From Strix aluco (taxonomy: Eukaryota; Chordata; Aves; Strigiformes; Strigidae), in contig NC_133933.1 of NCBI RefSeq assembly GCF_031877795.1, forward strand, positions 69,692,503-69,756,502: 64,000 nt of DNA. The letters run 5' to 3'. The notes beneath the pieces were generated by a model. The model did not search any database and was not told where the DNA came from. It saw only the letters and a program-made list of their open reading frames with translations. Shown one piece after another: positions 14,085 to 30,899 of this stretch (positions are counted from its first letter, which is position 1; every line of letters starts with the position of its first letter). A program made the translations under genes and the position numbers.

Positions 14085-17000
14085 CGAAATAAAAAGCGTA
14101 ATTTATACTATGGTGCACAAATTTAGACAGCTCGATCTAGGTCCCTCAAATACTAAAATGCCTGGGCAATTATACCCTTACAATCTAAGTTCCCACCCCT
14201 CACACCATAGTCTGGTCCAGTAGTAATATTTGGGTCCTGGGTCATCTTCTGTCTCACTGAATCCTTTTTCTTGCCTCTAGGCAGGTTCTTTCTTGTTCCT
14301 GTTTTTTAGGCTAGTGGTCACTATGTCTCCTTTTCTTGGCTCTGAATGGTTCTGGGGCTTTACAAATCTTATTCCTCCAATCAGAAGATAAGTCTATATT
14401 AAGCAAAAGCAAGCTGTGAGTTCTGCTTTATCCTGAACTACTTTTAAGTGGCTAAACAAAGTCCTTAAAGCCCTCCAAAACATTACCAGCCTCTGTACGT
14501 ATTCCTGTGCTATTATAGCCTCACAATCTTATACTGTTATTGCCACATGCTGTTCACATCTTGTCTGGTGTGGTCTGCATGCTCCTGTAGCTTCTCTTTG
14601 CCATCTTCCACAACACAGGACACAGTTCATCTTCTATGGAAAAACAAAAATACCATCTACCAAATGTGAAGAAACTCGGTCTCTCTAGTCTACAGAGGTC
14701 TCAAAGCATATGCTAAGTCTAGCAGTATGAAGAAGGACTAGCAATCACTTGTCTTCCTTGGCCAATTTGAGTAAAACACAAATTAACTTTCACAAAAGAT
14801 GGTGAACCAGAATGTCTGGGTGGAATTTAGTTCTTAGATTTTTGAAAATAAAGTCAACACTAGGGATAGTCTTAAGTATGAAGTAAACTGAGTCTTAACC
14901 AGTTCTCCAACACTGACCCTGCATAGGTTCTAAGGTCACTTCCAGGAAAGGAAACATTACAGAAAAAACCCTAACTTGATACCTAAGCATTTTGATCAGA
15001 AAATTGAGATCTCAACCCAATTCCTTCCAGCAAAAACATTTAGGAAATGTTGGTTCTGTTCCTACCTTAGCCTGAAGAGTTGTCATTCCCTAGTATTAAT
15101 ATTCATTGCCATGTAAAATAAGGTGATGTAAAAAAACCCACAGCCCTGAACTTGTATCATTCCATTGTTGCAAAAGAAACATTGCCTAACAAACTTGCTC
15201 ATGGACTACTTGAACCCCTTTTCCTGCCAGTCACATGATCATACCTGATAGTAATTAAGAGGAAACCTATAACCCAGCTACTGCTGAAGTAGCAGTTGAA
15301 TATCCCATGAAATTTTGATAGTTATTTTTCTCACACTGAAAATAAATAGTTAAAATGTGCTAAATGAAGTAGAATATTCTGTGGAGTTGATAGTTGGGAG
15401 TGTGCTGGACTCTTCTCAAATTGCTTGCATGCTTAAAATATGTAAAACTCCTTAAGGACCTATTTACATTACAGTTAAGACTAATAGCTTGACTAGACAT
15501 GTAAGTTCACAACGTGTTATCAATTCTTAAGTCTTATACAACTATAGATTCAATGCACGTTCCCCATATATGGCTTTAAAAAAAACCCAAACCAAAAAAC
15601 TTGTTAGAAGAAATTTCACTGCTCATTTCAGAAGTAAAAAGCAGTATACTACAAATCCATGAAAACAGGCATCTCACCTTTAACACAAACCTGAAACTGG
15701 TACTGTTGTACTATTCCAGCCTAACCCAGCAAATGCAATCTTACTGCAACCTTCGTGTAGGTTGTGAGTGATCACTGAACATTTTTCTTTACCCAGCATA
15801 GCCTGGTTCTCTACGATGTTTTAGTTGGACAGGAAATCCAGTGATACCACAATGCGGTATGCTATTTTGAATCAGCTTTCTCCACAAACATTGAGGGAAG
15901 TGTAAAGGGGAACAAGTTCAGATATTAAATTCAAAACACAAGGTGAACAGCCTTCCACATCCTCTATGCAGGTAAAGTAGTAACAGCCAGACAACTTCTT
16001 CATAATTTTAATAAAGCTACAGGTTGTCAACTTTATTTCCACTCATTTTCAGTGATAGTTCCTTTTCCTTTCACTTCAAGACCATCATCTCAGTTACAAT
16101 TCACCTGTACACGAACATTTTTTCCTTCTTCTACCAATATCCTTCCTATTTTTTCCCCAATAGGAAATCATAAAATAGTAGCCTCTGAAACTTTAGTACA
16201 TGTTGGTATTAGTGCTTCACAAGATACCGTTAATAGATTTATGAGAAAGTAAGTTTTACTAGCCGAAGTTTTCCATGTTGAGTTGACCTCAAGCTAAGTT
16301 TCATTTAGAACAGCAAATCCAAATTAAAAAAAAAAACATCTTAAGGTCTATTGTTTGCCCATCCTAAAGCAACCAAAATTTTACCCAATGGCCCTCAAAC
16401 CTTAAGCAGGTTAACTTCCCATACTCACACATCCAGAAAATAAATATGTAGACATGATTTACTTGCCTGAATTCCTGCTGTAGTCAGTGAAGCGTATCTT
16501 CATTAGGGACCATGCTTTTCTCTATTGTCCTGGGTCATTTTGTGTTACAATGTAACAAAAAAATGAAAAGCTGTATTTTAGCCAAAAAGCCAAACATCTG
16601 GAAAAGCTCAGTTTGCTTGCACAGACTTAGACTTTCTCTAATTTGGTAATGTAAGTCTATGGATTTCTTCTTTTTAAAAATCTTCACCTGCTACCCTGGA
16701 GGGGCTTACTGGACTGCACGTTTTTACCCTGCATCCAGAGATGTAAGGAGTTAAGAGGACTTTACTACTCCTAGCAAGTAAAAAATGTTCTGGTACAGAA
16801 GCACATTCAATTAAGAAACAATTTTCAACCTCAGCAACACACAGGCATTGAACCCAGGTACTGAGCTCCAGTTTTGGATCCCAATTCCCCTTGTGAATTT
16901 AACTCTGATAGAGCAGCCAGCCAAGGAAAAGCAAACTATTAGACTGCCAACACCACCACCATTTCAGACAATTCTTTCTCTAGAATGTAGCTGCAAACAT

Positions 17001-18655
17001 TATAAAAATATGAAGAATAGCATAACTATTTTAATCAAAACTCTTGGAAGATGCACCTTCAAGACAGGACAAAAGATGAAGTGTGCTTCTGTATACAAGA
17101 GTCATACTCAAAATTAGCCAAACAACTAACAAAGTTTTTCAATAGTTGGCATCTTTCAACTCCATTTAAAAAGAAATATTCTTACAAATTACTCCTATTC
17201 TCAGTGTTTAGAAACCTGTAGTAATTTAATTAAATAAGATCTGCAACTAAGTCTCTTATCTACAGGAATGAACTTCTGTAATTTCAACTATATTCAAAAA
17301 CCATTCAAATGGAAAATGGCAACATTCATGCATTTGTTAACTTCCCTCTATTTGCAATACTGGCTTCTCACTAACTGAAACGTTAAAAGCTACTTTAACT
17401 CCTTCACTGAGAATTTCAGAGAAGACTGAACATATATGAAGTTCAGCACAAGGATAAATTTCTTGGTTTTAACCAGACTTGGAACAGGTGACTGCATCAT
17501 TAAGTATACCTGAAAATGTTACTATAGGAACCTCTCAAAAATCTAAGTCACCCCAATCTACCTATTCAAAAGCTGTGACAGGGCTAAACCCAAGAGACAT
17601 TTCAAGAGCTTTAATGACAGCAGTGAGGAAGTGCACCTGAGCCCAGCATCTGGAGATGCCTGTCTCTCTACACTACATGAACGAATGGGGACATCAAAAA
17701 AGGGGTTTACAAACCTTAATGAAAATTCAAGCTCAAGAGCCTGAGAAGTAAACAGGTACACATTCCCATCCCCTCAGTTTACAGGTGCCCAGCCCCACCT
17801 ATTCACATTCATGTCGTATTTATCAGCATAATGGAGCAACATTCCTCACAATTCCACTTAGAGAGCTGCTCCGCAGAAAACATAAAACAACTTGCAGGAG
17901 AAAAGTAATCTTAAATTCCAGTGTGAATCCCACCTTGCTTCGAAAAAGCAAATAATTGACAAAACCACAAGTTCTATACATCATCCAACTATTATGGAAA
18001 CACCAAGACACTGGTTAAGTCAGAGCTCAACACTGCCTTCTTTGAGATCTCAACTACCTGGCTACCCTTGAACTGACAACTCCTACAGAATCAGATCTAG
18101 AAGTACATGACAATAGTTCTTTTAAGAAGCCAATTCCACCCACAATTTGTGGGGTGGGGGAGGATGGAAAGGGGCAGGGGACAGCAAAACACATTGTGTG
18201 AAGCAAGTTCCCTGAATAAATGAAGACAGCATTTAAGACTCCTTCAACATCTCAGAAGCCTAAGATAACCATTAAGGCCATTTTCCTCATTTGTTTCAGC
18301 AGAGGGAGCCAAATTTTCATCACAGATGCAGCAGTACTTCAGACTCCCTAACAAGTTACTCAGAATCCCTGCAGAAGTACAGGCCTAAGCACTGCCAAGC
18401 AAAGGTAGTCATCAACTGTCAGCATTTTTGCAACTGAGAAGCTGTGCAAAGTTCCCTAAGTTGATAACCTCTGGGGTAGGAACAGGAAGCAGAAGCACCC
18501 TAGCACAGCAATGGCTGGGATTGCCATTATCTTTTTAGCAAGCTGACAGTTAACACACTAATGAACTACACCAAGACCCACAAAGTCTTTTTATCTTCTG
18601 ATGTTATCCTTCGCAACTCTCAGAACTATTCCACCGACACCCACCCATTAATCAC
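14085..18655. other. Intergenic stretch downstream of RPS12, nothing recognised
   Basis: No coding exon, RNA gene or repeat family was recognised. The unit ends at the RPS12 polyadenylation region. Confidence 0.5.
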
Positions 18656-18676
18656 ACACACAAGTCAGGTTCAAAA

Positions 18677-18682
18677 TTTATT
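18677..18682 (-). terminator. RPS12 poly(A) signal AATAAA
   Basis: The plus strand reads tttatt, giving AATAAA on the minus strand only seven bases after the RPS12 stop codon. The resulting 3' UTR of a few tens of bases is typical of ribosomal protein genes. Cleavage is expected around 18,655-18,665. Confidence 0.85.
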
Positions 18683-18688
18683 TTCCAT

Positions 18689-22960
<4,272 letters not shown>

Positions 22961-22969
22961 GGGCAGTGA

Positions 22970-25900
22970 GAGCACCTGTTGCTGCTACAGCGGTCTGGCT
23001 TCAGATGGCACCGTTCCTCAATACCTGGCAGCCTGGAGGAAGAGCGGGAGCAAACCATATTTAAATCTCTGCCGTCTTTCAGCGGGGGTTACAGCACTTA
23101 GCTGTAACTCAGAAACTGAAAAAGCGGAATTGCACGTTCCTGTCAGATGCGACGTGTGATGTGTGCACGGGCATGCACAAGCGATTCAGCTGATCTGTGC
23201 ATGCACAGCATGGCCATCACACTTCAAACGTGTTACTTGCTCAGGTGCTGTCAGTGTGACGTGGGACTTTGTCCATCCTACCTGTTTCAGACTTGACAAT
23301 TTGACTGTTGGGTGGTCTACATATTGCCGTCTTTGTAAAAAATATGCAGTGACAACGTATAACAAAAATAGGCAACAAATATTGATTGCCATGGTTTGTG
23401 GCTAATGCAATCAAACACAGTCACCAACGTTGTCAGTCACCTTTCTACCATATGCCCTTCTTTGATCTTCCTGGCATCTCCTTCATACTGCTCAGACCCC
23501 AGAAAGCACTCAAACACACACAAATTATAATGGCCACCTTCTTATCCTCTCCCCAGGGAGAATGTTCTTCTCTATATCCATCTATCACTTCATCTTCTTG
23601 TGCCCCTTAAGAAAGCCCCAAAGATGCCTAATCTATAGAGGAGTTTTTGTACTGAGTGGAACAATAAACCATTATCTCCCTCAAGGTCATCAAAGGATAA
23701 CAAGAAGTCCGTAGCAGCCATAAGACATATGCTGGATAAGTGCAATATATATTCTGTCCAGGAGATGGAAGTATGCACATCTGAAAGATTTGTATTACAG
23801 CAAAAGTGATATTCACAGTCAAATTATAATTTAATATTCTAGAAGTAGAATATGCGAAAATAGTTCCTAGCACAGTTGCAAGAAAACAAAGCTGTGCTAA
23901 GATGAAAGTTATGTATGTGTAGAGGGGAGGTTGGCATTGGCACTGAACTCTGTGTTGAAATGTTGGTACAGCATAGTAGGTGTACATACCTACTGTGTGT
24001 AATAATTAATGGAAGTGTGTGATCCAGTTTGAAAGTCCACTCCACTGCACAGTGTGTTAATGTGAGCTCAGCGTTCACACTGGTGCTCTGCACACTGTTG
24101 TCACTACTTGACCTTCTCCACCTTTCTGTCCAGATTCCTACAAGGAGTAGCTAGTCTCTTAACATCTTTATTTTCTCCTGGAGTTATGATGTGCACTTAG
24201 CACCCTTCAGTTTAAATGCTCACATACAGGCACAGGGCATGACACGTTTAAGCCGAGGATTGCAGTCCTGTGCTAAGAGAGCACTTCTAGTGCACTTGAG
24301 AGTGGGCGAGTGGGGTAATGAGCAGAGTGCTAGAAACCGAGGAGCTGCCAGATGCAGTGCGAGGGCCTGCCTGGGCTCCAGAGGGCTGAGGTGGTGCCAG
24401 TGCAAACACTGGCCTGGTGTTTCACTGAGCTGCCAGCACCAGCAGAGGAACTCGGTCGTCTCAAGATTTGCTTATATTTATAAACAGCATAACGTGCTGT
24501 CTATAAACTTGGATTTGGGGAGGGGGAGAGTAACAACAAGCTGCTGTCCCATGACATTCAAGAATTTGGATTCTCACCAGCTAGCTGTTCTGGGTGATCC
24601 ATTGGGACTCACCATCTTGCTGCATATATTTAAAAATCCTCTGGTTATAGCTACTACCCTCTGTGCTCTCCATTCAATTCCTTCACTCCCCCTGACTGTC
24701 CCCCCTTTCCAGGGTGGCAGCCTCCCTCTTTTTTCCCACTATGATGAAAATGACAACTGAGCTTGGGGGCTTTTTCAGGACAGCCGTACTGCAGTGAGGA
24801 TATAATAGTTCACTCCTTCTCAGCCACCCTCTTCCTTCTCCTTTTTGCTTTAGTTATTTCTCTCCTTGTCTCTTGCTGTGGTAACCTTTACCTTCACCCT
24901 GTGCTCACCCTGGGAACTACGACCCATCTTTTCATCAAAATGCCAGACTCCAGTTATGGCTTAAGTGCCACGTTGTAAACTGTGGAGACTCAGGAACTGA
25001 GTAGTGAGTAGTTTAGACAGTGGCATAGTATGGTGAGACAGCCAGGTAGGCAGGTGAAAGTGTCAGGTATTACAAACTTGAAAGAGAGATCCACAACACT
25101 GCTAAACTCTGAACAATCAGTTCTGAATTTCAGTTCTGAACAATCCTTGCAAAACTTATTTCCCTCTGACATCTGTTTCTAGAAATACAAAGCACAGGCA
25201 TGTGCTACGATTAGATTTCCAATGTCACATGACAGAATCATCTCATTTTCCTTCCAAAACAGACATGATTTCACAGTCTTGTGGGACACTGAGTTGGAAG
25301 CCTTCTTGCAAATAACACCAGTGCACATTTCACCCTACTCTTCTTAAACAATTATCTTAATCATTTTGTGGTCACACAGTCCAAAAAAAGGTTCTGCATC
25401 ATAAAGATGGAAGGCCAGGCTATTTTTACCAATTTTCTTGGTAAGCCACGGAAGTCCTGCTCACCAGCCCAGAGGGGAGAGGTGTGTATTTCCAAGTGCC
25501 TCCAGGTAACAGTTCAGAACAGCTAACCACATGCTGCTACTCAGGAGCACAAGAGATGTCTGCCTCGAGTTTCAGGTGCCTGGAGAAATTATGGTGAGAC
25601 TATTCTGGGGTCTCAGAAAGAGGACAAGCTATGGCATTTCAATACCAATTTGAAAAGAAGAAAAACGTTGATGTCATGATAACTGAACAAAAGAGTTTGC
25701 TGCATTTTGTTGCCTTCCATGGATTCTGCACTAGACTCTCAAAGGATGTGGTTATCATGTGGTTACATTAGAGCCATTTTAAATTCTGTCCAAATACCTA
25801 TGTGTAGCCACTATGACTTCTGGCAAAAGAAATAGCAATATAATACAAATAAGCACTGGCTAAGTGATTTTTGGATGTAATGCAAAAGTATTTCTAAGTT

Positions 25901-26268
25901 CTCTACAAATATACAGAACAATAATAAGGGATATATATTCCCATATGTGCTGAGCATTTCAGAATATCCTGCATGTCCACGAAGGAAGCTGCTCTTAAAG
26001 CAACTTTCTTAATATGTTTTTATCTTGTGAACATAAGCAATGGATGTAGACTCCATTTGTAGTATTTATAGAGGGCTAGTTCTCCAAGGCCTGAATTCTA
26101 CACATGATTTGGGATCTGAAGGGAAACACACATTTTCTTAAAGTTGCTGCAGACATGACATATGCATGAAAGGTCTGTACACTTTTAAAAAAATTATTTT
26201 TGTTAGACTTTAAAAAACTACCATGACAGGCTATTACCAAGTCCCAGTTCAAAGGTTCACAAATATTT
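22970..26268. other. Intergenic region upstream of RPS12, no gene seen
   Basis: No exon series, RNA gene or repeat was recognised. A perfect 14-bp palindrome (ctgtgcatgcacag) sits at 23,195-23,208, of unknown meaning. The stretch ends at the target duplication of the provirus fossil. Confidence 0.5.
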
Positions 26269-26273
26269 ATAGC

Positions 26274-26862
26274 TGTGCTATTTTTGGCTGGGATAGAGTT
26301 AATTTTCTTCATAGTAGCTAGTATGGGCTACGTTTTGGATTTCTGCTGGAAACAGGGTTGATAACACAGGGATATTTTCGTTATTGCTGAGCAGTGTTTA
26401 TGCAGAGTCAAGGCCTTTTCTGCTCCTCACCCCACCAGCGAGGAGGCTGGGGGTGCACAAGGAGTTGGGAGGGGACACAGCTGGGACAGCTGACCCCAAC
26501 TGACCAAAGGGATATTCCATACCCTATGGTGTCAGGCTCAGCATATAAAGCTGCGGGAAGAAGAAGGAAGAGGGGGACATTTGGAATGATGGTGTTTGTC
26601 TTCCCAAGTAACCGTTACAGATGATGGAGCCCTGCTTTCCTGGGGATGTCTGAGCTCCTGCCTGCTGATGGGAAGTGGTGAATGAATTCCTTGTTTTGCT
26701 TTGCTTGTGCATGAGGCTTTTGCTTTACCTATTAAACTGTCTTTATCTGAATCCATGAGTTTTCTCACTTTTACCCTTCTGATTCCCTCCCCCATCCCAC
26801 CAGGGAGGAGTGAGCAAGTGGCTGTGTGGTGCTTAGCTGCCAGCTGGGGTTAAACCATGACA
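26274..26862 (+). repeat. 5' LTR of the provirus fossil
   Basis: Begins TGTGCTA and ends CATGACA. It carries a TATA-like catataaag stretch and a later attaaa, in the order expected for U3, R and U5. It is nearly identical to the 3' LTR beginning at 28,006. Confidence 0.92.
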
Positions 26863-27224
26863 GTCCTTTTTGGCACCCAGCATGGGGCTCAAAGGGTTCA
26901 AGATAACAACAGGTTTGATTGGAATGTGCTAGATTGAATTTACAGCTGTTATTGCTGTTTAGCTATTAATTGACAGACTCCTGTACTTGCCATGGGGCTT
27001 GCTTGCCTCGCTGTGTATTAGAGTCTAGTGCTTGTTAGTGGCAGCTTTTTGCTTTTGCTGCTTGCTGTAGTGCTGTACTGCTTATCATCTTTCTCTGCTG
27101 TGCCTGGGAACATTTTGATAACAGCAATGGCGATGCGTCTGGGCTGGCAGATGGCCAGGGCATCGCTGCTGCTTCTGTGCTGCTGTACTGGACAGGCTGG
27201 AACTCCAGTGTGAACTCAAGTCGA

Positions 27225-27509
27225 AGGGACTGTGACCTGTGGATGCATCCACGTGGGAGCAGGACACCCCAAAGTGTCTGTGGCAGTGATTATGTCTGTG
27301 CCACAGCAGGTATATCTCTGAAGGGATTGTTGCCTGTGGAGAAGGCCATGCTGGAACAGGTGCAGCTCAAAGCATCTGTGGCTGTGGATGAGTCTATGCC
27401 ACAGCAGGTCCAACCCTGGAGAGACTGTGGCTCATAGATAAGTCTCCACTTGGAGCAGGTACACTCCAAGGGACTGCAATCTGTGGATAAGTCCAAGCCA
27501 AAGCAGGGG
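27225..27509 (+). repeat. Six-unit degenerate tandem array (~48 bp) inside the provirus fossil
   Basis: Units start with variants of agggactgtg or agcatctgtg and contain a gtggat...gagcagg core. They repeat about every 48-49 bp. Alternate units resemble each other more closely (two carry atgccacagcaggt), suggesting a higher-order unit of about 97 bp. A 48-bp period equals 16 codons, which hints at an origin in a repetitive coding segment. No protein family is recognised. Confidence 0.7.
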
Positions 27510-28005
27510 CAATGGGAGGAGTTCATTGCAATGTTAAACCTGATGGTCTGGCCCAAAGGGACAAGGGGTGGAGACTGTAATGGAAATACCTTCAAAGTTG
27601 TAATCTGGGATTTGAGTTGCATGTTATAAGAATTACTATATCAGGAACCGCTCAAACCAGTAGAGAACAAGCCTTACAAGAAGCAGTGCAAGTGCAGCAG
27701 TGACCCGACCTGATCTGGCTTTGGTGCCCAATAACTCCACACAACACACCACCTCATCTGTCCTGAGTGACCACCATAACAGATGGAGCCCAAAGTCATG
27801 GTCTAAATGAACTGCATGGACATTTTGTGGGCATTGTGGACATCCATAGATATTTTACAGACATTTCACAGGGATGGTTCATAGACCAAGGAAATTAAAT
27901 CTGCTATTACATCAAAGGATGGGAAGGAGGGGTGGTTAATGAGGATGTATTGAATAGCGTGAGACCTGAGCATGATGTAAATAGTACAGAATAAGGGGTG
28001 GAGAA

Positions 28006-28593
28006 TGTGCTGGTTTTGGCTGGGATAGAGTAATTTTCTTCATAGTAGCTAGTATGGGCTACGTTTTGGATTTCTGCTGGAAATGGTGTCCATAACACAG
28101 GGATGTTTTTGTTATTGCTGAGCAGTGTTTATGCAGAGTCAAGGCCTTTTCTGCTCCTCACCCCACCAGCGAGGAGGCTGGGGGTGCACAAGGAGTTGGG
28201 AGGGGACACAGCTGGGACATCTGACCCCAACTGACCAAAGGGATATTCCATACCCTATGGTGTCAGGCTCAGCATATAAAGCTGCGGGAAGAAGAAGGAA
28301 GGGGGGGACATTTGGAATGATGGTGTTTGTCTTCCCAAGTAACCGTTACAGATGATGGAGCCCTGCTTTCCTGGGGATGTCTGAGCTCCTGCCTGCTGAT
28401 GGGAAGTGGTGAATGAATTCCTTGTTTTGCTTTGCTTGTGCATGAGGCTTTTGCTTTACCTATTAAACTGTCTTTATCTGAATCCATGAGTTTTCTCACT
28501 TTTATCCTTCTGATTCCCTCCCCCATTCCACTGGGGCTGAGTGAGGGAGTGGCTGTGTGGTGCTTAGCTGCCAGATGGGGTTAAACCACGACA
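28006..28593 (+). repeat. 3' LTR of the provirus fossil
   Basis: Begins TGTGCTGG directly after a purine-rich tract and ends CACGACA, followed by the target duplication. Length and order of parts match the 5' LTR. Confidence 0.92.
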
Positions 28594-28598
28594 ATAGC

Positions 28599-30286
28599 TT
28601 ATGAAGAATGTATGAAGAATTAATAAACATGTTCCATCAACCAGTTTCTTCTGTCAATAGTGAGCAGTACATAAGTAAACTGTATGCACGCATAGGGAGT
28701 TCATAGCCCCATTTCATTACTGGAGCCATAGCTCATGCCAATCACAGTGCAACGCTGCTATTTCCCACACTTCAGCCTTCTACTGCATGCACTGACATTG
28801 GGGAAATCTTACTACCACAGGCTTTATTGGAATTGGATTACTCATTACTCGCATGTAATTATTAATGTGAGGAGGACTGGGTTTTGAAAGTAGTTGGAAT
28901 CTGTTGAGTGAGAGTCTAGACTGAAAAGAGCAAGTAGTTGGAATGAAAACTGTTTCACCTCCTGAACATAACTGACTGTCTATCGCTAGCCACAGAAAGG
29001 AAAGCTTTATTCTCTCACCACAGTTTTAATCTTTGTCTACAACTTTCTTTTATTTGCTCTACTTGTGTATCATGTTTTGCATATATCACCTTTTTCTTAT
29101 TTTCCTTTTGCAAACTCAGGATGACTTGCAAGTGCTCTTCCTCTTTTTTGGGGGGCACTAAGGCTGTTCAAGGGTCAGTATCTATGAAAAGGATTTATGT
29201 TTCTGTCTTTTTCTGGAGACAGACAGGAAAAGACCAAGGTAGTTCTTAGGGATTTTTCAACTTCACAGCCATAATATATGCCACACACAATATATTGTGA
29301 AAATAGTCTTCAGCAATGGAATGTGTGGCTGTTGATCTTTGTGGCTGCTAAATAGTTTTTAAGTTTCCTAATCGTGTGATAAGAAAGTAATTCTGCTTTT
29401 TCCTGTCATATGGAGTGTGGGATTCTAAAGTTAGGTATATGACAACATTTGCTCTGAAATGTCCTTATCATGCATAACTGGTAACTAGATGGAATACTGA
29501 TGGCCTTGGTAAAATAGTGCTTTTAAAAAGTAACTACTGATTTTTTCTCTTCAAGCAATAGGTGGTCTGCCTTTTGTTACATTTGGAAGAGGTCTCTAGC
29601 TCATGCCTCATCTCCTTCCTTGTGTCAAATGTGTTGATTATATTGCCTCTTCCTCATATCTAGCCTGAGTTTACTTCTGATCAGTTTATAGCAATTAATT
29701 CTTGTGACAACTTTGTCATTCAGCTCTTCTGTTACTGTTTTGTGGATCCTGTAACTTGGTAGAGGCTGTGTACATGATCAATGATCTTGCTGGGTCTATC
29801 AGTCCTAAGATGCCATCCTGAATCTCCTTTTGGTATGGAAGACAGGGACATTACACCTCTTTTAAAAACAGACGAATTTTTGTGCTTACAAGGCAAACCA
29901 GCAGTCCTACAGTATCTGCCAGCCACCCCTGAGGGAACCTTAGAGGGCAAAGCTGAGCCAAAGGTGTTTTCAGGAAAGGCAGTCAGGTCAGTCAGCTGTA
30001 GCAAGGCAGAGTCCCTGGAGCTGATCCCTCCTTTACCATCCAAATTTTCTTTAGCTGCACAAACTGCGATGTACCTCTCGGGTCCCTGACCCCAGCTCCC
30101 CCAGTCACAATAACATAATATTAATAAATTATTTGAGCTCCCACTTTAATACACTTGGGATTTACACTTCCATTTTGAGGCTTTTCTGTAACATGTACTG
30201 TTCTGCTTGTCAGAAACATCATTCTAATGTGCAGGTGAGGTATAGTTGTGTTCAGCAAGTACCCTCAAATAGGGTTTGCTACCTAG
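28599..30286. other. Intergenic, nothing firmly recognised
   Basis: AT-rich sequence without a recognisable exon series. The stretch near 29.57-29.72 kb has a faint flavour of an old antisense CR1, but too little to call. Confidence 0.45.
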
Positions 30287-30638
30287 TGTGCAAAAGCTAG
30301 TCTTACACACAGAGCTGAGGTATCAGTTTGTTCCGTATTTGCTCAAAGATGGGTGCTAGGTGATAATTCCACAAAGCTAACACACCACACAAAGGAAATT
30401 CAAGGTATTTATACACTTCAGGCTACATGATTACATATATACTCCAATGACTATTGGTTGGTTACTTATCACTTTTTTCCCTCATTGGTTAGTAACATGC
30501 CTCGTCTCGATTTAAAGTTAGTGGGTTTTAATTTTTCTGCACCAGTTCAAAGGGTGGGGGTCTTTATTCAGGCAGGGGTCTTTGAGGCAGTGGGTGTGAT
30601 TTTTACTACTATATAGAGGACAGTTCTTCTAAAGGACA
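30287..30638 (-). mobile_element. Possible antisense solo LTR
   Basis: The unit begins TGTGCAAAAGC and ends AAAGGACA on the plus strand. Read on the minus strand it carries CCAAT boxes, a GTATAAATACC TATA-like box and a terminal TTGCACA, as avian ERV LTRs of about 350 bp do. No matching target duplication was found and signal order is imperfect, so the boundaries and even the class are uncertain. A fossil if real. Confidence 0.35.
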
Positions 30639-30780
30639 CTCTAATTAAACTGATTTACAGTAAACAATTTTCAACAAGCGTCCAAGTTCCAGGATGTTTC
30701 TCTTCTTCAAGGACTGTAGCTCCTGATTAGAAGTTCCTTACTAATTATCGTTGACGGTTTAAAGAACAGGCTGACCGAAC

Positions 30781-30882
30781 TGATGCGTCTTATCTCTCCT
30801 TGTATGTGATGAGAAACATTTGTATGGACAATAATGCGTCCTATGTGTCCTCGTGCTTGATGAGCAACATTTGTGCAGACTA
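30781..30882. repeat. 51-bp tandem duplication upstream of SLC18B1
   Basis: Two adjoining 51-bp units start tgatgcgtct and taatgcgtcc, and share gatgag(a/c)aacatttgt near their ends. They are moderately diverged from each other. They lie about 370-470 bp before the SLC18B1 start codon, at the edge of its CpG island, so they could hold duplicated transcription-factor sites. Confidence 0.75.
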
Positions 30883-30899
30883 CGTACCCACTCGTTCTC

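Larger units (their letters stand above)
26269..28598 (+). mobile_element. Two-LTR endogenous retrovirus fossil, class III-like, short internal region
   Basis: The element at 26,274-28,593 is flanked by the 5-bp direct repeat atagc (26,269-26,273 and 28,594-28,598), a duplication length usual for class III (ERVL-like) elements. Two LTRs of about 589 bp enclose an internal region of only about 1.14 kb. A primer-binding-like stretch (TGGCACCCAGCATGGGG) follows the first LTR and a purine tract (aaggggtggagaa) precedes the second. No gag, pol or env product can be recognised, so it is broken or was always non-autonomous. The LTRs differ at roughly 20 positions by eye, a few percent, which suggests an insertion of several to about ten million years depending on the rate assumed. 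Confidence 0.9.

Noticed and set aside
23195-23208. Perfect 14-bp palindrome ctgtgcatgcacag
   Set aside because: Short palindromes of this size occur by chance in 64 kb; no repeat copies or neighbouring signals give it meaning.
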